Assembly (NCBI RefSeq): GCF_021483235.1
Contig: NZ_JAKEEC010000013.1
Location: 1 to 64,000 of the forward strand
Direction: 5' to 3'
DNA length: 64,000 nt
Origin: Arthrobacter alkaliphilus
GTDB lineage: Bacteria > Actinomycetota > Actinomycetes > Actinomycetales > Micrococcaceae
Numbering within the stretch: the stretch's first letter is position 1; each line of letters begins with the position of its first letter. The translations under genes and the position numbers were made by a program. Shown in pieces: positions 32,659 through 43,100 of this stretch. The notes under the pieces were generated by a model. The model searched no databases. It had not been told where the DNA came from and worked only from the letters and a program-made list of their open reading frames with translations.

Positions 32659-33540
32659 CTAGTTGACGTTGTCCGGATGCGATCCGGTGCGGTGGTGGCG
32701 TTCGAGGGCGGCCAAGCCATCCATGTCATCGGTGTCCAGCTCGAAGCCGAAGACATCGAAGTTCTCCTGGATGCGTGCCGCGGTACTGGCTTTGGGAATC
32801 ACGATATTTCCGAGCTGGAGGTGCCAGCGGATGATGATTTGGGCGGGAGTCTTTCCATGTTTTTCCGCCAGCGCGCGGATCGCCGGGTCCTGAAGGACCT
32901 GCCCGCGCCCCAGCGGACTCCACGCCTCCGTACGGATGTGCAACTGCTCGTGCAGGGTCCGGAGCCGGGTCTGCTGCAACCAGGGGTGCAGCTCGATCTG
33001 GTTCACGGCCGGAACCACTTCGGCTTTTTGCATGAGTGCCTCGAGGTGGGCCGGCTGGAAGTTGGAAACGCCGATCGCGCGCACCCGGCCTTCGCGGTAC
33101 AGGGTCTCCATGGCCCGGTAGCTTTCCTGGAACAAGCCGCGCCCCGCGCAAGGCCAATGGATCAGGTAGAGATCGACGTAGTCGAGGCCGAGATTGGCCA
33201 TGGAGGTATCGAAGGCGCGCAGCGTGGAGTCGTAGCCCTGGTCATCGTTCCAGAGCTTGGTGGTGACAAAGACGTCCTCGCGGGAAAGGCCGTGGGTGCG
33301 CTCCCCGGAGCCGCCCGTTCCGCCGTCGACACCTGGCGGCGGTATGACCGCACTTCCGATGCCGCGCCCGACCCCCGTTTCATTGCCGTACATCGCGGCT
33401 GTATCGAAGTGCCTGTACCCGGCGCCCAGTGCTGTTGCGACCAAAGACGTGGCATCTGCCGGGGGCACCTTGTAGAGCCCGAATCCCAACTGGTCAATGG
33501 AGACACCGTTGTTGAGACTGAGCCTTGGCGGGTGTTTCAT
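32659..33540 (-). CDS. aldo/keto reductase
   Basis: A 293-aa NADPH-dependent reductase resembling 2,5-diketo-D-gluconate reductases. The catalytic tetrad is visible: Asp in HFDTAAMYGNE, Tyr in the same segment, Lys in VTTKLWNDD and His in YLIHWP. Later GVSNFQP, IELHPWLQQ and IPKASTAARIQENF (cofactor) appear. Between the second and third motif is an extra low-complexity insert (IPPPGVDGGTGGSGERTHG) absent from typical members. ATG 33540 is preferred over TTG 33546. Confidence 0.93.
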   Translation of the reverse strand: MKHPPRLSLNNGVSIDQLGFGLYKVPPADATSLVATALGAGYRHFDTAAMYGNETGVGRGIGSAVIPPPGVDGGTGGSGERTHGLSREDVFVTTKLWNDDQGYDSTLRAFDTSMANLGLDYVDLYLIHWPCAGRGLFQESYRAMETLYREGRVRAIGVSNFQPAHLEALMQKAEVVPAVNQIELHPWLQQTRLRTLHEQLHIRTEAWSPLGRGQVLQDPAIRALAEKHGKTPAQIIIRWHLQLGNIVIPKASTAARIQENFDVFGFELDTDDMDGLAALERHHRTGSHPDNVN

Positions 33541-33594
33541 AGCCAAGACTCTACCTACCTCGATGCCGGGAATGTTTCAGGGGCCTTCAATTAT

Positions 33595-34557
33595 TCAGGA
33601 AGGGCTGTCGAAACTGACCAAGCGCTTCGCCGTAGCCTCATCCAGGATCAGGTCTGTGGCCAGTTTCGCTTCCAGTGCTCCGCGGAGGCCGTTGATCTTG
33701 GATTCACCCGAGACGACGCAGATCCGGCGTCGGACCTGCCTCAGTTGTTCGTGGCTTGGGCCGGTGGACCGCTCGTTGAGGGTGATGCCGTCGGAAGAGC
33801 CGTCGGCGCGGAAGAAGACGGTGGCGACATCGCCCACGACGTCGGAGCCGGCCAGCAAGTTCAAGTCCGTTTCATCGAGGTATCCGCCTGCGTAGACGTG
33901 GCTGGGGTAGTCCGAATGCACCGAGCCGACACCGAAGATGGCGATGCTCATCCTGGCTTGCAGATCGAGCACGCGCTGGACGCTGCGCTCATTCCACATG
34001 GCGGTCTTGGTGGAGGCGTGGTCGAAGAAGGCGGGTACGGGGAACTGTTCTACCCGCGCACCATAGGCGATGCCGAAACGGCGCATGATGTCGCTCGCGT
34101 AGGTGATGCCGGTGGTGTGCATGTTGCCGGCGCCGTTGAGCTGCACGATGGTGCTGCCGTGCGTGATCTTCCGTGTCAGGTGCCTGCTGACGGCGCTGAT
34201 GGTGGCACCCCAGGCCACTCCGATAATGGCGTTCGAATCGACCAAAGGGCCGATCGTCCGCGCGGCCTGCGTCGCGACCCGGTCGAGGGTTTCCGCCTCG
34301 TTCAGCGTGTCCAGGACGGGCACCACGTGCGCGTCGACGCCGTAGTGGTCGCGGATCATGCGTTCCAGTTCGGGGGCAGAATCGAGCGGGCTGCGTATCT
34401 GGACTTGGACCAATCCCGACTCGCGGGCCGAGGACAGCAGGCGGGAAACGGTTGAGCGCGAGGTCCGAAGTTCGCGGGCGATGGCGTCCATGGTGAGGTC
34501 CTGGAGGTAGTACATCTGTGCTGCCCTGAGGGCCTCCGAATGGCGTGATCGCGGCAT
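33595..34557 (-). CDS. SorC/DeoR-type sugar-binding transcriptional regulator, probable glycerol regulator
   Basis: This 320-aa SorC-family regulator has an N-terminal HTH (MYYLQDLTMDAIARELRTSRSTVSRLLS split over residues 15-43) and a C-terminal effector domain (IIGVAWGATISAVSRHL, YLDETDLNLLAGSDVVGD, RRRICVVSGESKINGLRGAL). It is transcribed away from glpD-glpF-glpK with about 120 bp between, so control of those genes is the natural inference; the effector could be glycerol 3-phosphate or another phosphosugar. ATG 34557 (MPRSRHSEA) is favoured over GTG 34575. Confidence 0.9.
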   Translation of the reverse strand: MPRSRHSEALRAAQMYYLQDLTMDAIARELRTSRSTVSRLLSSARESGLVQVQIRSPLDSAPELERMIRDHYGVDAHVVPVLDTLNEAETLDRVATQAARTIGPLVDSNAIIGVAWGATISAVSRHLTRKITHGSTIVQLNGAGNMHTTGITYASDIMRRFGIAYGARVEQFPVPAFFDHASTKTAMWNERSVQRVLDLQARMSIAIFGVGSVHSDYPSHVYAGGYLDETDLNLLAGSDVVGDVATVFFRADGSSDGITLNERSTGPSHEQLRQVRRRICVVSGESKINGLRGALEAKLATDLILDEATAKRLVSFDSPS

Positions 34558-34570
34558 CTCAATTCCGTTC

Positions 34571-34635
34571 TGCACGTTTGTGCAAGTAGCTTGATTTCAT
34601 TTTCCACTCTTTCGAAGAATAGTTATGCACGGTGC
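34571..34635. promoter_or_regulatory. two GCAC/GTGC palindromes in the regulator-glpD intergenic region
   Basis: TGCACGTTTGTGCA (34571-34584) is a perfect 5-4-5 inverted repeat, and GCACGGTGC (34627-34635) is a second smaller one. Both carry GCAC/GTGC half-sites and flank an AT-rich stretch that could hold the divergent promoters. They are candidate operators for the adjacent SorC-type regulator. Confidence 0.45.
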
Positions 34636-34679
34636 GACGTCAAGTGAAGCAGCGCACATTCAAGCCCGAGGGAGCAGTT

Positions 34680-36494
34680 TTGGGAAACACCAGCAAATCC
34701 GGTTCCGCAGCAGGATCACCGCGTCGTACCTCGGTTTCGGCACTTCGTGAACGGCCACAGGCCCAAGTACTGATCATCGGCGGCGGTATCAACGGCGTCG
34801 GAACCTTCCGTGACCTGGCACTCCAGGGCGTGGACGTCGCCCTCGTCGAACGCGGCGATTACTGCCAGGGCGCGAGCGGAGCCTCATCGCACATGATCCA
34901 CGGCGGCATCCGCTACCTCGAGAACGGCGAGTTCCGCCTGGTGCAGGAATCGGTGGTCGAGCGCAACCGGCTTCTGAAGATCGCTCCCCACTACGTCAAG
35001 CCGTTGCAGACGACCATCCCCATCTTCAGCACCTTCTCCGGCATACTTTCCGCCCCCACGCGCTTCCTCACGCACAAGCGGGGGAAGCCGAAGGAGCGCG
35101 GGGCCTTCCTCATCAAACTCGGCTTGAGCATGTACGACTTCTTCTCCCGCGACGGCGGCAGCGTCCCCCGCCACCAGTTCCTGGGCAAGGAGAAGGCCCT
35201 CACCGAGTTGCCGCGGCTGCACCCGGGCATCAAATACGCAGCCACCTACTTCGACGCCTCCGTGCACAACCCGGAGCGCCTGACGCTCGATGTGCTCCAG
35301 GACGGCGAGAAGGCCGGCAGCGCCAGCAGCTTGCCGGGCGGCAGTGCCCGCGCCAGCAACTACGTCGCGATGGTGTCGACAGACTCCCCGGCCGGACAGG
35401 CGGGCGCTGTGCTGCTGCGGGATGAACTCACGGGCGAGGAATTCAGCTTCCAAGCGGACGTGATCGTCAACGCGACCGGGGCCTGGGTTGACCTCACCAA
35501 CGAGGCAATGGGCGCCGCGAGCCGTTTCATGGGCGGAACCAAAGGCTCCCACATTGTCCTTGACCACCCGGAATTGCTCGCAGCCTGCGGGGGCCGCGAG
35601 ATCTTCTTCGAACACACTGACGGACGGATCGTCCTGATCTACCCGATGGGTGACCGCGTCCTCGTGGGGACCACCGACGTCGAGGCGGACATGGCCCAGG
35701 ATGCCGTGTGCACCGACGCGGAGATCGATTACTTCTTCGACCTTGTGGGCCATGTCTTCCCGTCCATCAAGGTCGAGCGCGACCACATCGTGTACAGCTT
35801 CGCCGGCGTCCGGCCGCTTCCGCGCCACGATGACACCCAGCCGGGCTTCGTTTCCCGCGACTACCGCATCGAGCGAAGCGGGCCGAAACCTTCCGGTGCC
35901 GCACCCGCCGGTGACTTGACCGCCGCGGGCGGGAAGGCCGCCGTCGTACTCTCCTTGGTCGGCGGAAAATGGACCACGTTCCGCGCCCTCGCCGAACACC
36001 TGAGCAACGATGTCCTCCGCGAGCTCGGCATGGACCGCAAGGTCTCGACGGCGGAACTTGCCATCGGAGGCGGCCTGGACTTCCCGGACAGCGAAGACGG
36101 AATCCAGGACTGGATCAAGAAGCACATGGCATCCGGGTTCGACGCCGATCGGGTCAACGGCCTGCTCACCCGCTACGGCACGCGCGCGGAAGACGTCATG
36201 GCCTACCTCGCTGCAGGCGAAGACCGGAAACTCCGCTCCACGAATGAACTTAGCGTCCGCGAGCTGGAGTTCATGGCCGCCAACGAACAGATCGGCCACC
36301 TCGTGGATGTCCTCATCCGCCGCACCTCACTGGCCTTCCGCGGCCTCGTGACCGGCGAGCTCCTGAACGAGGTCGCAGAGGTCCTCGCCATGCACCTCGG
36401 CTGGGATTCAGCGAAGCGCCAGGCCGAAATCCAGCATGCACAGGAGGTGCTTCGACGTTTTCATGGCGTTACTGTTCACAGCCTCGTCGCATGA
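34680..36494 (+). CDS. glpD: glycerol-3-phosphate dehydrogenase (FAD)
   Basis: Membrane-associated flavoenzyme oxidising glycerol 3-phosphate to DHAP with electrons to quinone; 604 aa. The FAD-binding motif VLIIGGGINGVGTFRDLALQG lies near residues 31-51. GASGASSHMIHGGIRYLE, NATGAWVDL, GSHIVLDHPEL and LVGGKWTTFRALAEHL are family hallmarks, and the C-terminal DAO_C domain is complete. TTG 34680 is five bases after GAGGGAG and gives a plausible N-terminus. GTG 34632 is an alternative but has no ribosome site and overlaps a putative operator. Confidence 0.95.
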   Translation: MGNTSKSGSAAGSPRRTSVSALRERPQAQVLIIGGGINGVGTFRDLALQGVDVALVERGDYCQGASGASSHMIHGGIRYLENGEFRLVQESVVERNRLLKIAPHYVKPLQTTIPIFSTFSGILSAPTRFLTHKRGKPKERGAFLIKLGLSMYDFFSRDGGSVPRHQFLGKEKALTELPRLHPGIKYAATYFDASVHNPERLTLDVLQDGEKAGSASSLPGGSARASNYVAMVSTDSPAGQAGAVLLRDELTGEEFSFQADVIVNATGAWVDLTNEAMGAASRFMGGTKGSHIVLDHPELLAACGGREIFFEHTDGRIVLIYPMGDRVLVGTTDVEADMAQDAVCTDAEIDYFFDLVGHVFPSIKVERDHIVYSFAGVRPLPRHDDTQPGFVSRDYRIERSGPKPSGAAPAGDLTAAGGKAAVVLSLVGGKWTTFRALAEHLSNDVLRELGMDRKVSTAELAIGGGLDFPDSEDGIQDWIKKHMASGFDADRVNGLLTRYGTRAEDVMAYLAAGEDRKLRSTNELSVRELEFMAANEQIGHLVDVLIRRTSLAFRGLVTGELLNEVAEVLAMHLGWDSAKRQAEIQHAQEVLRRFHGVTVHSLVA

Positions 36495-36667
36495 ACGTAA
36501 TGTACGTCACATCAGCTTGATTGTTCGGGCCAAGAGGCCTGGACACAGGGGTTCCGGCCTTCCGCTCCGTATGGGAACGCCGAAACCGGGGCGGCGCTAA
36601 CAGACGCTGGCCCACCGGCCCCATAAAACCTGCGGGGCTGACAAAAGAAGGAAAAGAGGAGTCAAAG

Positions 36668-37417
36668 ATGTCTCTCGGAATTGTTTTCCTTTCCGAAGTA
36701 TTTGGAACCGGCATGCTAACCCTCCTTGGTTGCGGGGTCGTGGCCAACGTCGCGCTCAAGGGCACGAAGGGCAACAGCGGCGGGTTCCTGATGGTGAATT
36801 TTGGCTGGGGGATTGCCGTATTTGCCGGCGTCTACGTAGCGGCCATGTCAGGGGCGCACCTGAACCCCGCGGTGACCCTTGGGCTCTTGGTTGACGGCAA
36901 GTCCGAGTATGCCCCGGGCGTGGCTGTGAGCGCGGCCTCCACCTTCACTTACTTCGGCGGAGAACTGCTTGGCGCCTTCCTCGGCGCCGTATTCGCCTGG
37001 CTCGCCCATAAGCAGCACTTCGACGTCGAGCCCTTGGCAGCGAGCAAGCTGGCTGTCTTCTCCACGGGACCGGCAATCCGCTCCTACCCGTGGAACCTCG
37101 TCACCGAAATCATCGCCACGTTCGTCCTGGTGTTCGTGATCCTGACATTGGGCGGGACCCCCTCCGGCCTCGGACCGCTCGCGGTCGCGTTCCTTGTGGT
37201 CGGCATCGGCGCTTCCCTCGGCGGCCCGACGGGCTATGCGATCAACCCCGCGCGTGACCTCGGTCCGAGGATCGCCCACGCACTCCTGCCGATCAAGGGC
37301 AAGGGTTCCAGCGACTGGGCCTACTCCTGGGTTCCGGTAGTCGGCCCGCTCGTCGGTGGAACCATCGCAGGACTAGTCGCCCACTCCATACCGATCATGG
37401 CCACCGTCGCCAAGTAG
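36668..37417 (+). CDS. glpF: glycerol uptake facilitator (aquaglyceroporin)
   Basis: A 249-aa MIP-family channel. It has six membrane segments and the two half-helix motifs HLNPAV (NPA, about residue 63) and YAINPARDLGPR; the Asp after the second NPAR is typical of glycerol facilitators rather than water-only aquaporins. ATG 36668 follows GAGGAG. The 173-bp gap from glpD contains ACGTAATGTACGT (36494-36506) and a TGTTCA/TGAACG pair (36473-36497), possible regulatory sites of low confidence. Confidence 0.96.
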   Translation: MSLGIVFLSEVFGTGMLTLLGCGVVANVALKGTKGNSGGFLMVNFGWGIAVFAGVYVAAMSGAHLNPAVTLGLLVDGKSEYAPGVAVSAASTFTYFGGELLGAFLGAVFAWLAHKQHFDVEPLAASKLAVFSTGPAIRSYPWNLVTEIIATFVLVFVILTLGGTPSGLGPLAVAFLVVGIGASLGGPTGYAINPARDLGPRIAHALLPIKGKGSSDWAYSWVPVVGPLVGGTIAGLVAHSIPIMATVAK

Positions 37418-37474
37418 CAAACCGGTCAGTACTTATCCGCATCCACACCAAAGCAAGCAGACAAGGACGTCAAA

Positions 37475-38989
37475 ATGTCGCAATATGTCATCGCCATTGA
37501 CCAGGGAACCACCAGCTCGCGTGCAATCGTGTTCGATCACTCAGGCAACATCGTCTCCACGGGCCAGATGGAGCACGAGCAGATCTTCCCCCAGGCCGGT
37601 TGGGTTGAGCACAACCCCGTGGAGATCTGGGACAACGTCAGGGAGGTCGTCGGATCCGCGTTGTCGAAGGCAAACCTGACACGGCACGACATCGCAGCCG
37701 TCGGGATCACCAACCAGCGCGAAACCGCGGTCGTATGGGACAAGAACACCGGCGAGCCCATCTACAACGCGATCGTCTGGCAGGACACCCGCACCCAGTC
37801 CATCGTGGACGAGCTGGCCCAGGACGGCGGCCCTGAGCGCTTCAAGGAAAAGGTGGGCCTGCCCTTGGCCACCTACTTCTCCGGCACCAAGATCAAGTGG
37901 ATCCTCGACAATGTTGAAGGTGCGCGGGCCAAGGCCGAGGCCGGGGACCTCATCTTCGGGAACACCGACTCCTGGGTCCTGTGGAACCTGACAGGCGGTG
38001 TAGACGGTGGCGTGCACGCCACGGACGTCACCAACGCCTCGCGCACCATGTTCATGGACCTCGAGACCCTGCAATGGGACCAGGGCATCCTGGACGCGTT
38101 CGGCGTGCCGGCATCGATGATGCCCGCCATTAAGTCCTCCTCCGAGGTCTACGGCACCGTGCACACCTCGCAGCTTCTGCGCGAAGTGCCCGTCGCCGGC
38201 ATCCTGGGCGACCAGCAGGCGGCAACCTTCGGCCAAGCGGCGTTCCAGCCGGGCGAAGCCAAGAACACCTACGGCACCGGTTGCTTCTTGATCTTCAACA
38301 CGGGCGAAGAAATCGTCCACTCGAAGAACGGACTGCTGACCACGCTTGGCTACAAGCTGGGTGACGACAAACCGCACTACGCCCTGGAAGGCTCCATCGC
38401 CGTCACGGGTTCGCTGGTCCAATGGCTCCGGGACAACCTCGGCATGATCAGTTCCGCACCGGAAGTGGAGACATTGGCGGCCGGCGTCAAGGACAACGGC
38501 GGCGTCTACATCGTGCCCGCGTTCTCCGGACTGTTCGCCCCGTACTGGCGTGCCGACGCCCGCGGAGCCATCGTGGGCCTGACCCGGTTCGCCAACAAGG
38601 GCCACATCGCCCGCGCGGCACTGGAGGCCACCGCATTCCAGACCCGCGAAGTGCTCGACGCCGTCAACGCCGACTCGGGCGTTCCACTGACCGAGCTGAA
38701 GGTCGACGGCGGAATGGTCGCCAACGAGGCGCTCATGCAATTCCAGGCCGACATCCTCGGCGTGCCCGTGGTCCGTCCGAAGGTCGTGGAAACCACTTCC
38801 CTGGGCGCTGCCTACGCGGCCGGTCTCGCCGTCGGCTTCTGGAAGGACCTCGGCGAGCTGAGCGCCAACTGGAACGAGGACAAGCGCTGGGAGCCGCAGC
38901 TGGACGACGCCGAGCGGGACCGCCAGATGCGCCTCTGGAAGAAGGCAGTGACGAAGTCGATGGATTGGGTCGACGAGGACGTTAAGTAA
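37475..38989 (+). CDS. glpK: glycerol kinase
   Basis: Phosphorylates glycerol taken in by GlpF; 504 aa FGGY kinase. Motifs: [14 protein letters not shown] (phosphate 1), [36 protein letters not shown], and [21 protein letters not shown] (adenosine). ATG 37475 follows AAGGACGTCAAA. With glpD and glpF it forms the glycerol catabolic operon, whose product enters glycolysis as DHAP. Confidence 0.97.
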   Translation: MSQYVIAIDQGTTSSRAIVFDHSGNIVSTGQMEHEQIFPQAGWVEHNPVEIWDNVREVVGSALSKANLTRHDIAAVGITNQRETAVVWDKNTGEPIYNAIVWQDTRTQSIVDELAQDGGPERFKEKVGLPLATYFSGTKIKWILDNVEGARAKAEAGDLIFGNTDSWVLWNLTGGVDGGVHATDVTNASRTMFMDLETLQWDQGILDAFGVPASMMPAIKSSSEVYGTVHTSQLLREVPVAGILGDQQAATFGQAAFQPGEAKNTYGTGCFLIFNTGEEIVHSKNGLLTTLGYKLGDDKPHYALEGSIAVTGSLVQWLRDNLGMISSAPEVETLAAGVKDNGGVYIVPAFSGLFAPYWRADARGAIVGLTRFANKGHIARAALEATAFQTREVLDAVNADSGVPLTELKVDGGMVANEALMQFQADILGVPVVRPKVVETTSLGAAYAAGLAVGFWKDLGELSANWNEDKRWEPQLDDAERDRQMRLWKKAVTKSMDWVDEDVK

Positions 38990-39041
38990 GTTCAACCAGA
39001 AGGAGACTTTCGCCCTTCACCCGGGTTAGTCCTACTCGCCC

Positions 39042-39176
39042 GAAAAGGGGCCGGTAACTCCCGCCCGCCCGTCCCCGGCAGCTCCCAACGCTCGCAAGCT
39101 CGCGTCGGGGCCCTCGCTGCCGTGGGCCCATCGCGGTGCCCACCACACCATGGCGGGGAGTCACCGGCCCCTTTTC
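39042..39176. repeat. 135-bp intergenic inverted-repeat element between glpK and leuS
   Basis: The outer arms (39042-39065, GAAAAGGGGCCGGTAACTCC onward, and 39152-39176, GGCGGGGAGTCACCGG onward) pair over about 24 bp with two interruptions. The centre contains nested complementary segments (CCCCGGCAGC with GCTGCCGTGGG, and ACGCTCGCAAGCTCGCGT). It can act as the glpK terminator, since the right arm ends CCCCTTTT, but is far larger than needed. It resembles a palindromic intergenic repeat or MITE-like unit. Confidence 0.75.
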
Positions 39177-39233
39177 CCGTGCATCAGTCACCGGTGCGAG
39201 TGGCAGCCTCCTCCAACCGCCGCCTGCTCGCGG

Positions 39234-39269
39234 CGCCTGTTACCTGTTTCCATAAACACGTAACAGGCG
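39234..39269. promoter_or_regulatory. 36-bp near-perfect palindrome upstream of the leuS leader peptide
   Basis: CGCCTGTTAC (39234-39243) and GTAACAGGCG (39260-39269) form a perfect 10-bp inverted repeat. Inside, TGTTT (39245-39249) and AAACA (39254-39258) continue the symmetry around CCAT; only the C44/C59 pair mismatches. It ends three bases before the AAGGTGG of the leader peptide. It may be an operator overlapping the promoter or the first stem of the leader RNA. Confidence 0.6.
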
Positions 39270-39283
39270 GGTAAGGTGGCTTT

Positions 39284-39310
39284 ATGCGTGCGATCCTTCT
39301 GCTTAGCTAG
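39284..39310 (+). CDS. leucine-rich leader peptide MRAILLLS upstream of leuS
   Basis: An eight-codon reading frame, ATG CGT GCG ATC CTT CTG CTT AGC TAG, encodes MRAILLLS. AAGGTGG (39273-39279) lies four bases before the ATG. The run of three Leu codons (with an adjacent Ile) just before the stop, 45 bp ahead of an intrinsic terminator and in front of leucyl-tRNA synthetase, is the pattern of ribosome-mediated attenuation. Confidence 0.75.
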   Translation: MRAILLLS

Positions 39311-39354
39311 CCGCCCGGGTAACGTCGATTTAGAACATCGCGAACCGAGCGGCC

Positions 39355-39378
39355 GCCCCTCCTTGCCGAGGGGCTTTT
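39355..39378 (+). terminator. attenuator terminator in the leuS leader
   Basis: GCCCCTC (39355-39361), a six-base loop CTTGCC, GAGGGGC (39368-39374) and TTTT form a classic intrinsic terminator, 47 bp before the leuS ATG. Upstream segments GCCGC (39310-39314) and GCGGC (39349-39353) can pair, with a CGAT/ATCG hairpin inside (39326-39340); a ribosome stalled on the Leu codons would disturb this pairing. Confidence 0.8.
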
Positions 39379-39424
39379 GTGTGTCCGGGACCTTCCGGGG
39401 CCCGGAGCAGGAGGCAAAACCGTC

Positions 39425-41977
<2,553 letters not shown>

Positions 41978-42034
41978 CCGGGAAACGGCCGTCGGCGCGT
42001 GCCGGCGGCCGGCCACCAGCTTCAGGAGGCTGCC

Positions 42035-43045
42035 TTGACGGACCGCGAACCACCCGCTTGGTTGTGGCTCAAGGAACGTTTGGCCCGGCTGCGCCAGTCG
42101 ACGGCGCCGGGCCGCTTCGGGACCGAGCCGGCACCGATCGCGGTGCGCACCGCCATCGTCACAGACTCGGCTGCCGCACTCCCGCCCGAATGGGTCAAGG
42201 CTTTCGTCAGCGACGGCTGCCTCGCCGTCGTGCCGATGCCCGTCATGGTGGGCGAGGAGATCTATGGCGAGGGGGAGGACGACATTACCGAGACCCTCTC
42301 CGTGGCGCTGGCCGCCGGTTCCTCGGTGAAGACGTCCAGGCCGTCTCCGGGCCAGTTCGAACAGGCCTATCTCGCCGCCCGGGCCCGCGGTTTCGAAGCC
42401 GTTGTCTCCATCCACATTTCCGCCGGGCTCTCCGGCACCGCGGACGCTGCGAGGCTGGCCGCGCAACGCGTCCCCATCCCGGTGGAGGTCATTGACTCGC
42501 GCACCGTGGGAATGGCCCAAGGCATGGGTGTCCAAAGCGCTCTGGTTGCCGCCGCGGACGGCCGTTCGGCGGCCGAAGTCCGGCGCTTTGCCGAGGAGCG
42601 TTTGGCCCGCACCAAGGTCTACTTCTATGTGCCGAGCCTTGAACAGCTCAGGCGCGGTGGCCGAATCGGCACGGCGGCGTCCTGGCTCGGGGCCATGCTC
42701 TCCATCAAACCGATCCTGGCCGTCGACGACGGCAAGATCGTCCCGCTCGAGAAGGTGCGCTCAGCTGCCAAGGCCGTCGCCAGGCTCGAAGAAATCGTTG
42801 CTGCGGATGTCACGTCCCGGCCGGAAGGACAATCGCGGCTTGCGGTGCATCATTTTGGGAACCTGGCGGAGGCCGAGCGGCTCGCGGCCAGGCTTCGAGA
42901 GAACTGCGACGGTTGCCCGCCCGCACAGATCAGCGCCCTGCCTGCGGTGCTGGCGGCCCATGCCGGACTCGGTGTTTTGGCCGTGGTGGTCGGCGAAAGC
43001 AGCACACCCGGCGCGACGGCGCTTCCGGCGCCGAGCCAGGCGTAA
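42035..43045 (+). CDS. DegV family fatty-acid-binding protein
   Basis: A 336-aa DegV/FakB-type protein. FakB proteins present fatty acids to the kinase FakA. Motifs: AIVTDSAAALPPEW, SVKTSRPSPGQFEQAY (TS-P lipid carboxylate site), SIHISAGLSGTADAARLAA, and RRGGRIGTAASWLGAMLSIKPIL. TTG 42035 is six bases after AGGAGG; the GTG further upstream lacks a ribosome site. The N-terminal 40 residues before the DegV domain are extra. No FakA homologue is adjacent. Confidence 0.9.
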   Translation: MTDREPPAWLWLKERLARLRQSTAPGRFGTEPAPIAVRTAIVTDSAAALPPEWVKAFVSDGCLAVVPMPVMVGEEIYGEGEDDITETLSVALAAGSSVKTSRPSPGQFEQAYLAARARGFEAVVSIHISAGLSGTADAARLAAQRVPIPVEVIDSRTVGMAQGMGVQSALVAAADGRSAAEVRRFAEERLARTKVYFYVPSLEQLRRGGRIGTAASWLGAMLSIKPILAVDDGKIVPLEKVRSAAKAVARLEEIVAADVTSRPEGQSRLAVHHFGNLAEAERLAARLRENCDGCPPAQISALPAVLAAHAGLGVLAVVVGESSTPGATALPAPSQA

Positions 43046-43100
43046 CCGCGATCACGAGCGCCGGTCTTATTTTGTCGTAGCCTCCTGGCAGAGTGTTTCC

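Noticed and set aside
32530..34455. 641-codon plus-strand frame opposite the aldo/keto reductase and SorC regulator
   Set aside because: Both minus-strand genes have catalytic or HTH motifs in the right order; the plus frame has none.
42402..43100. Long N-terminal extension of the DUF222/HNH protein running back through degV
   Set aside because: The extension is an out-of-frame reading of degV; ATG 43101 is the first start after the degV stop.
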